NCBI GenBank assembly: GCA_013811805.1
Contig: JACCUM010000065.1
Location: 1 to 14,754, forward strand
Source: Geodermatophilaceae bacterium
GTDB taxonomy: Bacteria > Actinomycetota > Actinomycetes > Mycobacteriales > Geodermatophilaceae
Length of the DNA: 14,754 bases
Direction: 5' to 3'
Positions 1 to 8,736 of this stretch are shown piece by piece; the first letter of the stretch is position 1, and every line of letters begins with the position of its first letter. The translations under genes were made by a program, and so were the position numbers. The notes beneath the pieces were generated by a model. That model had not been told where the DNA came from and did no database searches. It saw only the letters and a list, made by a program, of their open reading frames with translations.

Positions 1-654
1 GAGCACCGACTCCCACTTCGGCCGATGCTCCGGCGCCACGACCGCCAACGCATCCGGCAGAGCGGTGAGTGGATCGCCGCCGTGCAATGCGACCCGGATC
101 AAGTCGTGCAAGATCGCGCAGCCTTCGCCGGCCGCCGGATCACCATGGGTCAACGCCGAGATCCGCCGCGCGGCATCCATCGTCGCCTCCTGTCCGGCGG
201 TCGCGAACCACACCGCCGCCGGTGTCGTACGCATCAGCGAGCCGTTCCCAGCGGCACGCCCGGTCCGCGCGAAGTGCTCGGCCGCCGCAACGTCCCACGG
301 CCGACCGGAGGTGAGGACCGACCGGGTCTGATTGCCGACATCCGGCGGCCCGGCAGCGATCCAGGTCTGGAACCGGTCGAAGACATCCGCCTCGTCGAGT
401 CCGCCGACGTCGACCAGCGAGGAGGCCAGCAGCAGCGCCATCTGGGTGTCGTCGGTGAACTCCCCCGGTGCCCAACCGAGGCTTCCGCCGCCGCACATCT
501 CGGAACGTAGGCCGCGGGCCTCGGTCGGGAACTGGCCCCCGTACGCACCCGCTGGGCCGAACTCGAACGGCGCCCCCAGCGCGTCCCCGACCACCGAGCC
601 GATCAGCGCGCCGGTCACCCGGTGCGACCGCGGCATCGCGGCGGTACGGCTCAT
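1..654 (-). CDS. ADP-ribosylglycohydrolase family protein (partial, C-terminus beyond the left edge)
   Basis: Reading the minus strand from the ATG at 654-652 gives 218 open codons that run off the window, so the C-terminal part is missing. The start MSRTAAMPRSHRVTGALIGS, then GDALGAPFEF (about 23-32), FTDDTQMAL (66-74), AAGNGSLMR (134-142) and THGDPAAGEG (169-178) are hallmarks of the DraG/ARH3 family. Family knowledge says these enzymes remove ADP-ribose from proteins or small ligands using a dinuclear Mg site. The T-D-D-T run at 67-70 supplies metal ligands; the usual C-terminal Asp ligands would lie outside the window. A second in-frame Met at codon 7 is an alternative start. The upstream Shine-Dalgarno is poor (ACGGA) and overlaps the foot of a long hairpin. 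The gene is divergent from the NERD-helicase gene and is probably not part of the peptide operon. The substrate cannot be told from sequence. Confidence 0.93.
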   Translation of the reverse strand, partial: MSRTAAMPRSHRVTGALIGSVVGDALGAPFEFGPAGAYGGQFPTEARGLRSEMCGGGSLGWAPGEFTDDTQMALLLASSLVDVGGLDEADVFDRFQTWIAAGPPDVGNQTRSVLTSGRPWDVAAAEHFARTGRAAGNGSLMRTTPAAVWFATAGQEATMDAARRISALTHGDPAAGEGCAILHDLIRVALHGGDPLTALPDALAVVAPEHRPKWESVL

Positions 655-659
655 TCCGT

Positions 660-720
660 CGCGATCATGGAGCTGTGACCGTCCAGGAGCCGAAGAGTTG
701 GTCATAGCTCCATGATCGCG
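660..720. repeat. Long inverted repeat (21-bp arms, 19-bp loop)
   Basis: Arm 660-680 pairs with arm 700-720 at 20 of 21 positions; the one mismatch is a C/T difference that would be a G-U wobble in RNA. The loop is 681-699. There is no T-run on either side, so an intrinsic terminator of the usual kind is not supported. The left arm ends 6 bp upstream of the ADP-ribosylglycohydrolase start, so in a transcript of that gene the ribosome-binding region would lie in or beside the stem. It could be a dispersed palindromic repeat, a cis-regulatory hairpin or a protein-binding palindrome; sequence alone does not separate these. Confidence 0.9.
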
Positions 721-841
721 GCAGGCTTACGCACCGATGGTCCCGGGGTGCCCTGAGTCGAAACGGGTTCGCGGCCGAAGCAGCCTGATCGGCCATCTTG
801 ACTGGACGTAGCCGCGGCGCACTTGCGAGGCTAGGGGGGAG

Positions 842-2608
842 ATGGGCACCGGGGCGGCGGATGCGGATCCGCGCGGTTGGGGTAGAGCGACGCCGCCACG
901 GTTAGTGCCGGCGCAACCGTCGTACGTCAACGTTTCGGAGAAGCGGTTCGCCGAGAAGCTGCGCGAGCAGTTGCCCGCCGACGTGGTCGTGTTTGCCAAC
1001 CAGCGGTTCACCGACCGCGACGGCGACCGGGAGGCCGACTTTATCGTGCTGTGGCCGGGTCACGGGATCGCGGTGATCGAGGTCAAGGGCGGCCTGATCC
1101 ACCTGATCGACGGCCAATGGCGCCAGCCGTGGAGCAGCGATCCGCGCGGTTGGAAGCCGATCAATCCCGTCGAGCAGGCGCTGAAGTGCAAGTACGCGCT
1201 GCGCGACTACCTGCACCAGCACCCCAGATGGTCGCGGGGCAATCCCCGGCTGGTCCATATGGTCGCGCTGCCGGCCACCGTGCTGGACGACGATTTCCAC
1301 ACCCCTGATGCCCCGCGCTGGCTGGTCATGGACCGCACCGACACCCCGCACGCCGCGGATCGGATCGCGTCGGCACTGCGTCAGGCGGAGGGACAACCGG
1401 CCGCCCCGACCCATGATGACGTCAACCTGATCGTCGACTGCCTCGCCGGCACCGCCATTGCCCAACGGGATCTGCTGACCCGGTTGCACGAGCGGGAGGA
1501 CACCTGCGAACTGCTCAGCGAGGACCAGGCGCGGGTGCTGGACATGGTGAACAGCAACACCCGCGTAGAGATCCGCGGTGGCGCCGGATCGGGCAAGACT
1601 TGGCTGGCCGTCGAGAAGGCCCGTCGACTGGCCATGTCGGGCAAGCGGGTCGCCCTGATGTGTTACTCGCGCGGCCTGGCCGAATACCTCGGCCGGCGGG
1701 TGAACACCTTCGCCCGCGGGCAGCGCCCGGCCTACGTCGGGACGTTCCACTCGCTGGGCATCGGTTGGGGTGTATTGCCCGGCTCGGACGACGACTCCGC
1801 GTACTGGGAGGACCAACTTCCGCAACTCATGGTCTCCCTCGCTGCCGAGCAGCCGTTCTTCGAACGCTTCGATGCGATCGTGATCGACGAGGCGCAGGAC
1901 TTCGCCGAGACCTGGTGGCCGGCGGTCCTCGCCGCTTTGCGCGAGCCACAGACCGGTGAGCTGTACGTGTTCTCCGACGAGAACCAGCGAGTCTTCGCCC
2001 GGCAAGGGCGACCGACCGTGCCGCTGGTCACCGTCGACCTGACCGAGAACCTGCGCAACACCAAACAGATCACCGGTACGTTCAGCAGCCTCGCGCCTGC
2101 CTTGATGAAAGCTCGCGGCGGCAACGGCGTACCGGTCCAGTTCGTCCCATGTACGCCGGAAGAGGCAGTGGACCAGGCCGACGACGTGATCGAGTCCTTA
2201 CTGGGCGACGGTTGGCCGGCCAAGGCGCTGGCGCTGCTGACGACCAACCATCGCCATCCGTTCCAGGTCGAGCAACAGGCCGAGGGCCAGGACGTGTACT
2301 GGCGCTCGTTCTGGGCGGAGGAGTACCCGTTCTACGGACACGTGCTCGGCTTCAAGGGCCTCGAACGCCCGGCAGTTGTCTTGGCCATCAACGGGTTCCG
2401 GGACTCCGAGCGGGCCCGTGAGATGCTATACGTCGGCCTGTCCCGGGCTCGGGACCTCCTGGTGGTCTGCGGCGATCTCGACATGATCAAAGCGGTGGCG
2501 GCGACGGCGTGGCCAACCGGCTCGCAAGGTCCGGGTCCGGCGGGTGAAGCGCCACGGACCCGCCCACGTCGGCCGCAGCGCGCTCTTGATCTATCCATGC
2601 TCGGGTAA
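842..2608 (+). CDS. NERD nuclease-related domain / SF1 (UvrD-like) helicase fusion protein
   Basis: The N-terminal part (about residues 30-160) is a NERD domain: EADF at 64-67 and IEVKGG at 79-84 give the D...ExK pattern of restriction-endonuclease-like folds (D66, E80, K82). The rest is a superfamily 1 ATPase: Walker A GGAGSGKT at 246-253, Walker B VIDEAQD at 347-353, a FSDENQ motif near 377, TENLRNT at 401-407, GFKGLE near 503-508 and the C-terminal YVGLSRAR at 530-537. This predicts an ATP-driven DNA translocase or helicase linked to a nuclease-like domain, acting in DNA processing, repair or defence; the role is inferred from domains only. The ATG at 842 has a G-rich Shine-Dalgarno (AGGGGG) just upstream; an in-frame GTG at 905 is the alternative and would not cut the NERD core. 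The gene ends 55 bp before the MbtH gene on the same strand. The tail after residue 560 is Pro/Arg-rich and looks disordered. Confidence 0.92.
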   Translation: MGTGAADADPRGWGRATPPRLVPAQPSYVNVSEKRFAEKLREQLPADVVVFANQRFTDRDGDREADFIVLWPGHGIAVIEVKGGLIHLIDGQWRQPWSSDPRGWKPINPVEQALKCKYALRDYLHQHPRWSRGNPRLVHMVALPATVLDDDFHTPDAPRWLVMDRTDTPHAADRIASALRQAEGQPAAPTHDDVNLIVDCLAGTAIAQRDLLTRLHEREDTCELLSEDQARVLDMVNSNTRVEIRGGAGSGKTWLAVEKARRLAMSGKRVALMCYSRGLAEYLGRRVNTFARGQRPAYVGTFHSLGIGWGVLPGSDDDSAYWEDQLPQLMVSLAAEQPFFERFDAIVIDEAQDFAETWWPAVLAALREPQTGELYVFSDENQRVFARQGRPTVPLVTVDLTENLRNTKQITGTFSSLAPALMKARGGNGVPVQFVPCTPEEAVDQADDVIESLLGDGWPAKALALLTTNHRHPFQVEQQAEGQDVYWRSFWAEEYPFYGHVLGFKGLERPAVVLAINGFRDSERAREMLYVGLSRARDLLVVCGDLDMIKAVAATAWPTGSQGPGPAGEAPRTRPRRPQRALDLSMLG

Positions 2609-2614
2609 TTGGGT

Positions 2615-2643
2615 GAGCTTGTTAGTCTGCTCTCTCTGATAAT
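2615..2643 (+). promoter_or_regulatory. Candidate promoter for the mbtH-NRPS operon
   Basis: The 55-bp gap between the helicase stop and the MbtH start contains GATAAT at 2638-2643, five of six matches to the TATAAT -10 box in otherwise GC-rich DNA. At 17-bp spacing the -35 position (2615-2620) reads GAGCTT, a poor match; a better TTGTTA at 2619-2624 is too close, at 13 bp. Transcription from here would begin about 14 bp before the MbtH start and keep its GGAG ribosome-binding site. Read-through from the helicase gene is equally possible, since no terminator hairpin lies in the gap. Confidence 0.35.
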
Positions 2644-2663
2644 CAACTGCGGAGTGTGCGCGA

Positions 2664-2867
2664 ATGACCACGGACAATGACGTCCGGTACGTCGTAGTGA
2701 CCAACCACGAAGAGCAGTACTCCGTCTGGCCGCTGCATCGGACCATGGCACCTGGCTGGCGCAACGTCGGCTTCGAAGGCACCCGCTCCGAATGCCTGGC
2801 CCACATCGAGTCCGTGTGGACCGATCTGCGCCCGCTGGGCATCCGCGGCCTTGCCGCGCAGTCTTGA
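2664..2867 (+). CDS. MbtH-like protein (NRPS adenylation-domain partner)
   Basis: This 67-residue protein carries the family signature throughout: NHEEQYSVWP at 14-23, PGW at 30-32, the ECLAHIES segment near 43-50 and WTDLRP at 52-57, including the conserved Trp residues. Length is normal for the family (60-75 aa). MbtH-like proteins bind the N-terminal subdomain of NRPS adenylation domains and are often needed for their folding or activity. Here it is the first gene of the peptide operon, so it most likely serves one or more of the three adenylation domains encoded downstream; which ones cannot be told. A GGAG at 2651-2654 lies 9 bp before the ATG and supports this start. Its TGA stop overlaps a TTG that is the likely start of the next gene. 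Confidence 0.97.
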   Translation: MTTDNDVRYVVVTNHEEQYSVWPLHRTMAPGWRNVGFEGTRSECLAHIESVWTDLRPLGIRGLAAQS

Positions 2868-3646
2868 TCTCCACGATCGAGGCAGGAGCAGCGCCGACCA
2901 CCCCGTCCGCCTCGCCCAAGGCGGCATCGGCGTCGGCGCGGACGCCGGTCCGGGTGGTCGACGTCTGGCTGCTTGACCTGCAACAGAGCACCGCCGGACT
3001 GGACGCGGTGCTGGAGGCAGCCGAACGCGAGCGGGCTGAGTTCCTCTGCACCGCTGCGCTCCGCCGCCGGTTCGTCGTCCGCCGCGCCGCCCGCCGGCAC
3101 ATCCTCGGCGGCTACCTGGGAGTGGCTCCAGAGCAGCTCCGGTTCAGCCAGGGCCCGAACGGCAAGCCGCAGCCTGTGACGCACGAGCCGCTGCAGATGA
3201 GTTGTTCCCATCGGGAGGAGTTGGGGGTGGTGGCGGTGTGTGCCGACGCAGCGGTCGGCGTCGATGTCGAAGCCCTGCATCTGAATGTCGGGCCGAGCTC
3301 CGAGGAACTCGACCCACTCGCCCAGGTGATGATGTCGCCCGTGGAGCGTGCTGACTTCCGGGCGCTGCCGGCGGCCCTGCGTCGTACGGCGCTGCTGACC
3401 ACGTGGACCCGCAAGGAGGCGGTGGTCAAGGGCCTCGGGGTCGGGCTGTCCCTCCCCCTGGACACTTTCGACGTACCGGTCGACCCGGGCACGCCACCGC
3501 GGTTGCTCGCCAGGCGCGGCGCGGCCCGGGACGGACAGCAGTGGTCCATGAGCGGCCTGACCCTCCCGTCCGGGTACGTGGGCACCGTGACGGCCCAGGG
3601 CAGCGACTGCCGGGCCCGCATCCGCAGCTGGGAGACGCACCGATGA
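2864..3646 (+). CDS. 4'-phosphopantetheinyl transferase, Sfp type
   Basis: Sfp-type enzymes move the phosphopantetheine arm from CoA to the conserved Ser of carrier domains; here the targets would be the three T domains of the two NRPS genes. Counting from TTG 2864 (260 aa): GPNGKP at 97-102, SCSH at 113-116 (in place of the common N-L-S-H), VGVDVE at 131-136 with the Mg-binding Asp and Glu, and WTRKEAVVKGLG at 181-192 with the Lys-Glu-Ala motif. All key residues are present, so it should be active. The start is the uncertain point. TTG 2864 gives a TTGA overlap with the MbtH stop, matching the ATGA and GTGA overlaps later in the operon, but no Shine-Dalgarno is visible. In-frame GTG 2954 begins just before the conserved VDVWLL and would drop a low-complexity Ala/Ser/Pro stretch. 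The in-frame ATG at 2792 lies deep inside the MbtH gene. Confidence 0.93.
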   Translation: MISTIEAGAAPTTPSASPKAASASARTPVRVVDVWLLDLQQSTAGLDAVLEAAERERAEFLCTAALRRRFVVRRAARRHILGGYLGVAPEQLRFSQGPNGKPQPVTHEPLQMSCSHREELGVVAVCADAAVGVDVEALHLNVGPSSEELDPLAQVMMSPVERADFRALPAALRRTALLTTWTRKEAVVKGLGVGLSLPLDTFDVPVDPGTPPRLLARRGAARDGQQWSMSGLTLPSGYVGTVTAQGSDCRARIRSWETHR

Positions 3647-6600
3647 CAGACCAAGCTGTGCCGGACCCAGCTGTGCCGGCCCCGGCGACGGCGAACTGGT
3701 CGAGCGGCCTGCACTCCCGGTTCGAGGCCGCGGCCGCCGCTCAGCCGGAGTCGATCGCGCTGATCGACGGCGAGCGCCACGTCACCTATCGGGAACTCGA
3801 CCGCCGCTCCGCCGTCGTGGCTGCACACCTGCAACAACGGTCCTCGGACGCGGAGAACCTGGTCGGCGTGTGCCTGCAGCGCGGTGCGGACTTGGTCGTC
3901 GCCCTGCTCGGCATCCTGCGCTCCGGCGCGGCCTACGTACCGCTGGATCCGGCCTACCCCAGGGATCGGATCGATTTCATCCTCGGCGATGCCGACGTCG
4001 ACGTCGTGATCACCGACGTCGCCAGCGCAGAACTGGTCGCGGGCGCCAAGACGGTGTTGATCAGCGAGCTACCCTACGGCGGCCATGACGACATCCCGGG
4101 CGACGTCGCGGAGGAGGCTACGGACGGCGGCCAGTCCGAACGCCCGTACGGCGTTGCGTTCCGCACCCCGGTCACCCAGCCCGACCGGCTGGCCTACCTG
4201 ATCTACACCTCCGGCTCGACCGGCCGGCCCAAGGCGGTCGCGATCACCCACGGCAACGCCACCGCGATGCTGTCGTGGGCGACGGGCTGGTGGGACCCCG
4301 AGGATCTGTCCGGCGTCCTGGCCTCGACCTCGGTGTGCTTCGACCTGTCGGTGTTCGAGATCTTCCTGCCGCTGTCCCACGGCGGGACGGTGATCCTCGC
4401 CGAGGACGCGTTGGCCCTGCCCGAGCTACCGGCCCGCGATCGGGTCCGGCTGGTCAACACGGTTCCGTCGGCGATGAACCAGCTCGTCCTCGCGGGTCTG
4501 CTGCCCGAGACCGTACGTACGGTCAACCTGGCCGGCGAAGCACTGCCCCGCCAGCTGGCCGACCAGATCTACGCGCTGCCCCACGTACAACGGCTCTGGA
4601 ACCTGTACGGGCCGTCCGAGGACACCACCTATTCCACCTTCGGACTGGTCCCCCGTGCCGACGATGCCGAGCCCTCGATCGGACGCCCGATCGACGGTAC
4701 GCAGGCCTGGGTGCTCGACGCCGACCTGCAGCTGGTGGGCGGCGGCGAGGTGGGTGAGCTGTACCTGTCCGGGACCGGGGTGGCCCGCGGGTATCTGCAC
4801 CGGCCAGGGCTCACGGCCGACCGATTCCTGCCCGACCCGTTCAGCGGCGTGCGAGGCGGGCGGATGTACCGCACCGGAGATCTGGCGCGCTGGCACCGCG
4901 GCGAGCTGATGTTCCTCGGCCGTACCGACCATCAGGTCAAGATCCGCGGCCACCGGATCGAGCTCGGCGAGGTCGACGCGGTCCTGGTCCGGCACCCAGC
5001 AGTCGCGGCGGCGGTCACGATCTCCGACGTCGACGCCGCCGACGAGGCGCGGCTGGTGAGCTACGTGCAACTCGCCAGCGACGTGGACATCGCCGAGCTG
5101 CGGTTGTGGCTGTCCGAGCGGCTGCCGTCGTATGCCGTACCGGCGGTACTCATGGCGTTGGACGTGCTGCCCACCACGCCGAACGGCAAGGTCGACCGGG
5201 CGGCGCTGCCCGCACCGGTGGTGGAGCGGGAGCAGAGCAGGACTCGTTACGTCGCGCCGGTCAGTGCGCTCGAGCACCAACTGGCCGCGATCTGGGTGGA
5301 GCTGCTCGGGGTCGATCGGGTGGGCTCGGCCGACCGCTTCGACGCCCTGGGCGGGCACTCGTTGCTGGCCATGCGGATGCTCGGCCGGATCGCTGCGGAG
5401 CTGTCGACATTGGTGCCGCTCGGCGCCTTCCTGGCAGCGCCGACTGTGGCCGCGCTCGCCGGCCTGGTCGAGGCCCACCGCGGCTCGCCGGCCGGGATCG
5501 CGCTGCACGGCGGTGTCGGGACCAGTCCCGGACCGCTGTCCCCGGTGGAGGAGGACTTCTGGTTCTCCGAGCAGATGGTGCGGGCCAGCTCGATGTATAC
5601 GGTGCCGCTGCGCTTCCGCGTCCGCGGGCGGATCGACGCGGCCAGGATCGGGAACGCGCTCAGCGCTGTGGTCGCCCGCCACGATGCCTTGCGTACGGCC
5701 TACACCGAGCTCGACGGACAGGTGGTCGCCACAGTCATCGACCCGTATCCGGTCGATCTCACCGTCGTGGACGTACGAGGTCATGCCGCCGGCCCAGCCC
5801 AGGACGACGCGGCCGAGCGGACCCGGGTGCAGGCCGCCCACGCCCCGATCGACGTCGCCACCGGACGGCTGCTGCAGGCGGTGCTGATCAGAGCGACCGA
5901 CGACGCGGCGGAGCTGATGATCACCGTGCACCACATCGGCTTCGACGGATATTCCACCGGTGTCCTGACCACCGAGCTCGCCGCGTTCCTGAATGGCTCT
6001 CTCGAAGCGCTCGGCGCGCCGGAGATCCAGGGCCGGGACTACGCCGCCTGGCGTTCCGGCAGCACCGGCGCGCAGCAGCAGGGCTCGGTCGACTACTGGC
6101 GCGACCAACTCGACGGCGCCGACCTGCTCCTGGAGCTACCAGCCGACCACCCACGCCCGGCCGTGCTCAGCTTCCGGGGACGCCGAACGACCCGGACCTT
6201 GGACCCCGACTTGCTGGACAACCTCCAGCAGCTCGGACGACGTTATGACGCAAGCCTTTTCGTGACCCTGCTCGCCGGACTGGACGTGCTGGTCTCCCAG
6301 CTGACCGGTCGCACCGACTTCGTCGTCGGGGCACAGACCGCGGACCGGATGGCGCCGCAGCTGCGCGACCACATCGGCCTGTGCATCAACACCCTGCCGG
6401 TACGCGCGCGCTGCGATGGCGATCCGGCCTTCATCGAACTGCTCGTACGTACCCGAGAGACCGTGTACGCCGGCCTCGAGCACCACGATGTGTCCTATGT
6501 GGACATCATCCGCGCCCTCAACCTGCCGCGTTCGCTGCAGCACACGAACCTCGTCCAGGTGATGCTGGCAGTGCAGAACTACGCCGTACCCGCGGTCCAC

Positions 6601-8736
6601 ACTCCGGACCTGACCATGGAGCACCTGGCCGAAGCCGACAACGGCACGGCGAAGGTGGACCTGACGCTGTTCGTCGAGTTTCCCGCCGACGGCCCGGTGC
6701 TGGCTGCCGAGTGGAGCACCGACCTCTTCACCGCCGGGACGATCGACAGCTGGCTCGACCATTACCTCGCCATCCTGACCGACGCCGTCGACCGGCCGGG
6801 TCGCGCCATCGCCGAACTGGGGATGTCCTCGGCGGTCCGCCGCCTGCGGTCAGCGGCCGTCGGGGAGGCAGCGACGTGGGAGCAGACCGACCCGCTGCAC
6901 GTTCTCGTCGCGCGTACCGCAGCGGCGCACCCGACCAAGGTGGCGGTGACCGACGGCACGCAGCACCTGACCTACGCCGAACTGGTCTCGCAAGCCCACC
7001 AGCTCGCTGCCCGGCTGCGAGCGCTCGACGTCGGACCGGAGTCCCTGGTCGCGATCTGCGTCGAACGCCATCCTCGGATGCTTGTCGGACTGCTCGGGAT
7101 CCTCGCGGCTGGTGGTGCGTACCTGCCGCTGGACCCGGATTTCCCCGCCGACCGGATCGACTACATGCTCCGCGACTCCGGCGCCGCCCTGCTGATCACC
7201 GAAACCCACCTGCTGGACGGCCTTCCGGGCAACCGGCCGCGGACCCTCCTGCTCGACACCGAAGACCTGACCGCAGAGCCGACCACCGCGCCGGACGTCG
7301 TCGGCGAGGCCCAAGGCCGCGATGCCGGCTGCCGCGATGCCCGGCCCCGAGACCCCGACATCCTCGACCGGTCCGAACCGCTCAACAGCCCCGACCGGCT
7401 CGACCAACTGGCCTACGTGCTCTACACCTCCGGTTCGACCGGCCGGCCCAAGGGTGTGGAGATCACCCACGCCTCGATGGTCAACTTCCTGTGGGCGATG
7501 CAGCGCTCACCGGGCCTGTCCACCGACGACCGGGTGGCCGCACTAACAACGTTGTCCTTCGACATCGCTGGATTGGAGCTCTGGCTTCCACTGCTCGTGG
7601 GTGCCCAAATGGTGATCCTCGACCGGCAGACCGCCTCCGACGGGGCGCTGCTCGCCGAGCGGCTCGATGCGTACGAGGTCAGCGTGCTGCAGGCCACCCC
7701 GATGACCTGGCGACTGCTGCTCTCCGCCGGGTGGACCGGGCGGCCGACGATGCGAGCCTGGTGTGGCGGCGAGGCATTGCCCGTTGACCTCGCCGTTGCC
7801 CTCGGCACGCGGGTCGCCGAGCTCTGGAATCTGTACGGACCCACCGAGGCCACGATCTGGACCAGCATCCAGCGCGTCGAGGGTGAAATCGGTCGAGCGA
7901 CGATTCCGATCGGCAGGCCGATCCACAACACCAGTGCCTGGCCGCTCGACGAGCATCTGCGCCCGGTTCCCTGGGGCGCGGTCGGAGAACTCTGCCTGGG
8001 CGGCGCCGGAGTGGCGCGCGGCTACCGCGGGTCAGCCGAGTTGACCGCCGACCGGTTCGTCCCCGATCCGTACGGTCCTCCGGGCAGTCGGCTCTACCGG
8101 ACCGGGGACCGAGCCCGGTTTCGCGACGACGCAACCCTGGAGTTCCTGGGCCGCAACGACGACCAGGTCAAGGTGCGCGGCTTCCGGATCGAACTGGGTG
8201 AGGTCGAGACGGTGCTGCGCGCCCTGCCCGGGATCGCCGCCGCGGCAGCGGCCGTGTGGGGGACCGACCCTGCCGACCAGCGCCTGGTCGCCTACGTCGT
8301 ACCCATCGAGGATCAAGCGGTCGACCCCGACGCGTTGCGGACCGCGGCGGCGGAGTTCTTGCCTGATCACATGGTGCCGAGTCAGATCGAGGTGCTGGCC
8401 TCGCTGCCGCTGACCGCGAACCGCAAGCTGGACCGCAAGGCGCTCCCCGCGCCGAATCGGGGCGGCAACCCGAGCGGGCGGCCGCTTTCCGGACCGTTCG
8501 AGGAGATCGTCGCCGACGTCTGGTGCGAGGTCCTGGGTGTGGAGCAGGTCTCGGCAGAGTCGAACTTCTTCTCCCTCGGCGGGCACTCGCTGCTGGCCAC
8601 GCGCGTGGTCAGCCGGCTCGGGCAGCGATTCGAGCTGCCGATCGCCGTACGCCTGGTCTTCGAGGCGCCGACGGTGGCCGGCCAGGCCCGCCGGATCGAG
8701 GCGGACCTGCTCAGCTCTCTGGAGGACGAGGCGTGA
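3643..8736 (+). CDS. Nonribosomal peptide synthetase, two modules (A-T-C-A-T)
   Basis: This 1,697-aa protein has five domains. A1 (about 23-520): YTSGSTGRPK near 188, YGPSE near 322, NGK ending at K516. T1: LGGHSLL with Ser573. C (about 630-1065): HHIGFDG at 763-769, catalytically intact. A2 (about 1083-1600): YTSGSTGRPK near 1261, YGPTE near 1398, NRK ending at K1595. T2: LGGHSLL with Ser1649. With no N-terminal C domain it is the initiation protein: it loads residue 1, then makes a dipeptide on T2. Aligned by eye to GrsA, the A1 pocket is D234 L235 F238 N272 N295 A297 L321 T329 Y330 K516 (DLFNNALTYK), a known Ala code. A2 gives DILQWGLIWK, one residue from the common Gly code DILQLGLIWK; here W1373 replaces Leu. 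The ATG overlaps the previous stop as ATGA, with GGAG 8 bp upstream. No epimerase or methyltransferase is present. Specificities are predictions. Confidence 0.96.
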   Translation: MTDQAVPDPAVPAPATANWSSGLHSRFEAAAAAQPESIALIDGERHVTYRELDRRSAVVAAHLQQRSSDAENLVGVCLQRGADLVVALLGILRSGAAYVPLDPAYPRDRIDFILGDADVDVVITDVASAELVAGAKTVLISELPYGGHDDIPGDVAEEATDGGQSERPYGVAFRTPVTQPDRLAYLIYTSGSTGRPKAVAITHGNATAMLSWATGWWDPEDLSGVLASTSVCFDLSVFEIFLPLSHGGTVILAEDALALPELPARDRVRLVNTVPSAMNQLVLAGLLPETVRTVNLAGEALPRQLADQIYALPHVQRLWNLYGPSEDTTYSTFGLVPRADDAEPSIGRPIDGTQAWVLDADLQLVGGGEVGELYLSGTGVARGYLHRPGLTADRFLPDPFSGVRGGRMYRTGDLARWHRGELMFLGRTDHQVKIRGHRIELGEVDAVLVRHPAVAAAVTISDVDAADEARLVSYVQLASDVDIAELRLWLSERLPSYAVPAVLMALDVLPTTPNGKVDRAALPAPVVEREQSRTRYVAPVSALEHQLAAIWVELLGVDRVGSADRFDALGGHSLLAMRMLGRIAAELSTLVPLGAFLAAPTVAALAGLVEAHRGSPAGIALHGGVGTSPGPLSPVEEDFWFSEQMVRASSMYTVPLRFRVRGRIDAARIGNALSAVVARHDALRTAYTELDGQVVATVIDPYPVDLTVVDVRGHAAGPAQDDAAERTRVQAAHAPIDVATGRLLQAVLIRATDDAAELMITVHHIGFDGYSTGVLTTELAAFLNGSLEALGAPEIQGRDYAAWRSGSTGAQQQGSVDYWRDQLDGADLLLELPADHPRPAVLSFRGRRTTRTLDPDLLDNLQQLGRRYDASLFVTLLAGLDVLVSQLTGRTDFVVGAQTADRMAPQLRDHIGLCINTLPVRARCDGDPAFIELLVRTRETVYAGLEHHDVSYVDIIRALNLPRSLQHTNLVQVMLAVQNYAVPAVHTPDLTMEHLAEADNGTAKVDLTLFVEFPADGPVLAAEWSTDLFTAGTIDSWLDHYLAILTDAVDRPGRAIAELGMSSAVRRLRSAAVGEAATWEQTDPLHVLVARTAAAHPTKVAVTDGTQHLTYAELVSQAHQLAARLRALDVGPESLVAICVERHPRMLVGLLGILAAGGAYLPLDPDFPADRIDYMLRDSGAALLITETHLLDGLPGNRPRTLLLDTEDLTAEPTTAPDVVGEAQGRDAGCRDARPRDPDILDRSEPLNSPDRLDQLAYVLYTSGSTGRPKGVEITHASMVNFLWAMQRSPGLSTDDRVAALTTLSFDIAGLELWLPLLVGAQMVILDRQTASDGALLAERLDAYEVSVLQATPMTWRLLLSAGWTGRPTMRAWCGGEALPVDLAVALGTRVAELWNLYGPTEATIWTSIQRVEGEIGRATIPIGRPIHNTSAWPLDEHLRPVPWGAVGELCLGGAGVARGYRGSAELTADRFVPDPYGPPGSRLYRTGDRARFRDDATLEFLGRNDDQVKVRGFRIELGEVETVLRALPGIAAAAAAVWGTDPADQRLVAYVVPIEDQAVDPDALRTAAAEFLPDHMVPSQIEVLASLPLTANRKLDRKALPAPNRGGNPSGRPLSGPFEEIVADVWCEVLGVEQVSAESNFFSLGGHSLLATRVVSRLGQRFELPIAVRLVFEAPTVAGQARRIEADLLSSLEDEA

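Noticed and set aside
798..832. TTGACT as a -35 box for the NERD-helicase gene
   Set aside because: No acceptable -10 hexamer lies 16-19 bp downstream; the region there is GC-rich.
2609..2629. Possible iron-regulator (IdeR/DmdR) box upstream of the MbtH gene
   Set aside because: Only the first half (TTGGGTGAGC) resembles the reverse-oriented consensus; the second half does not match. No siderophore tailoring gene such as an ornithine hydroxylase is present.
3403..3642. N-terminal extension of the first NRPS
   Set aside because: This part overlaps the phosphopantetheinyl transferase gene in another frame. The ATG at 3643 has a good Shine-Dalgarno and an ATGA overlap.
4426..6108. Long minus-strand open frames inside the NRPS genes (also 902-2005, 10797-12113 and 12114-13286)
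   Set aside because: They lack recognisable domains, are rich in Arg/Gly/Pro/His/Gln, and are expected shadows of GC-rich coding DNA on the opposite strand.
8523..8732. N-terminal extension of the second NRPS
   Set aside because: It overlaps the T2 domain of the first NRPS in another frame; GTG 8733 has GGAGG 7 bp upstream and starts a helical segment typical of NRPS N-termini.
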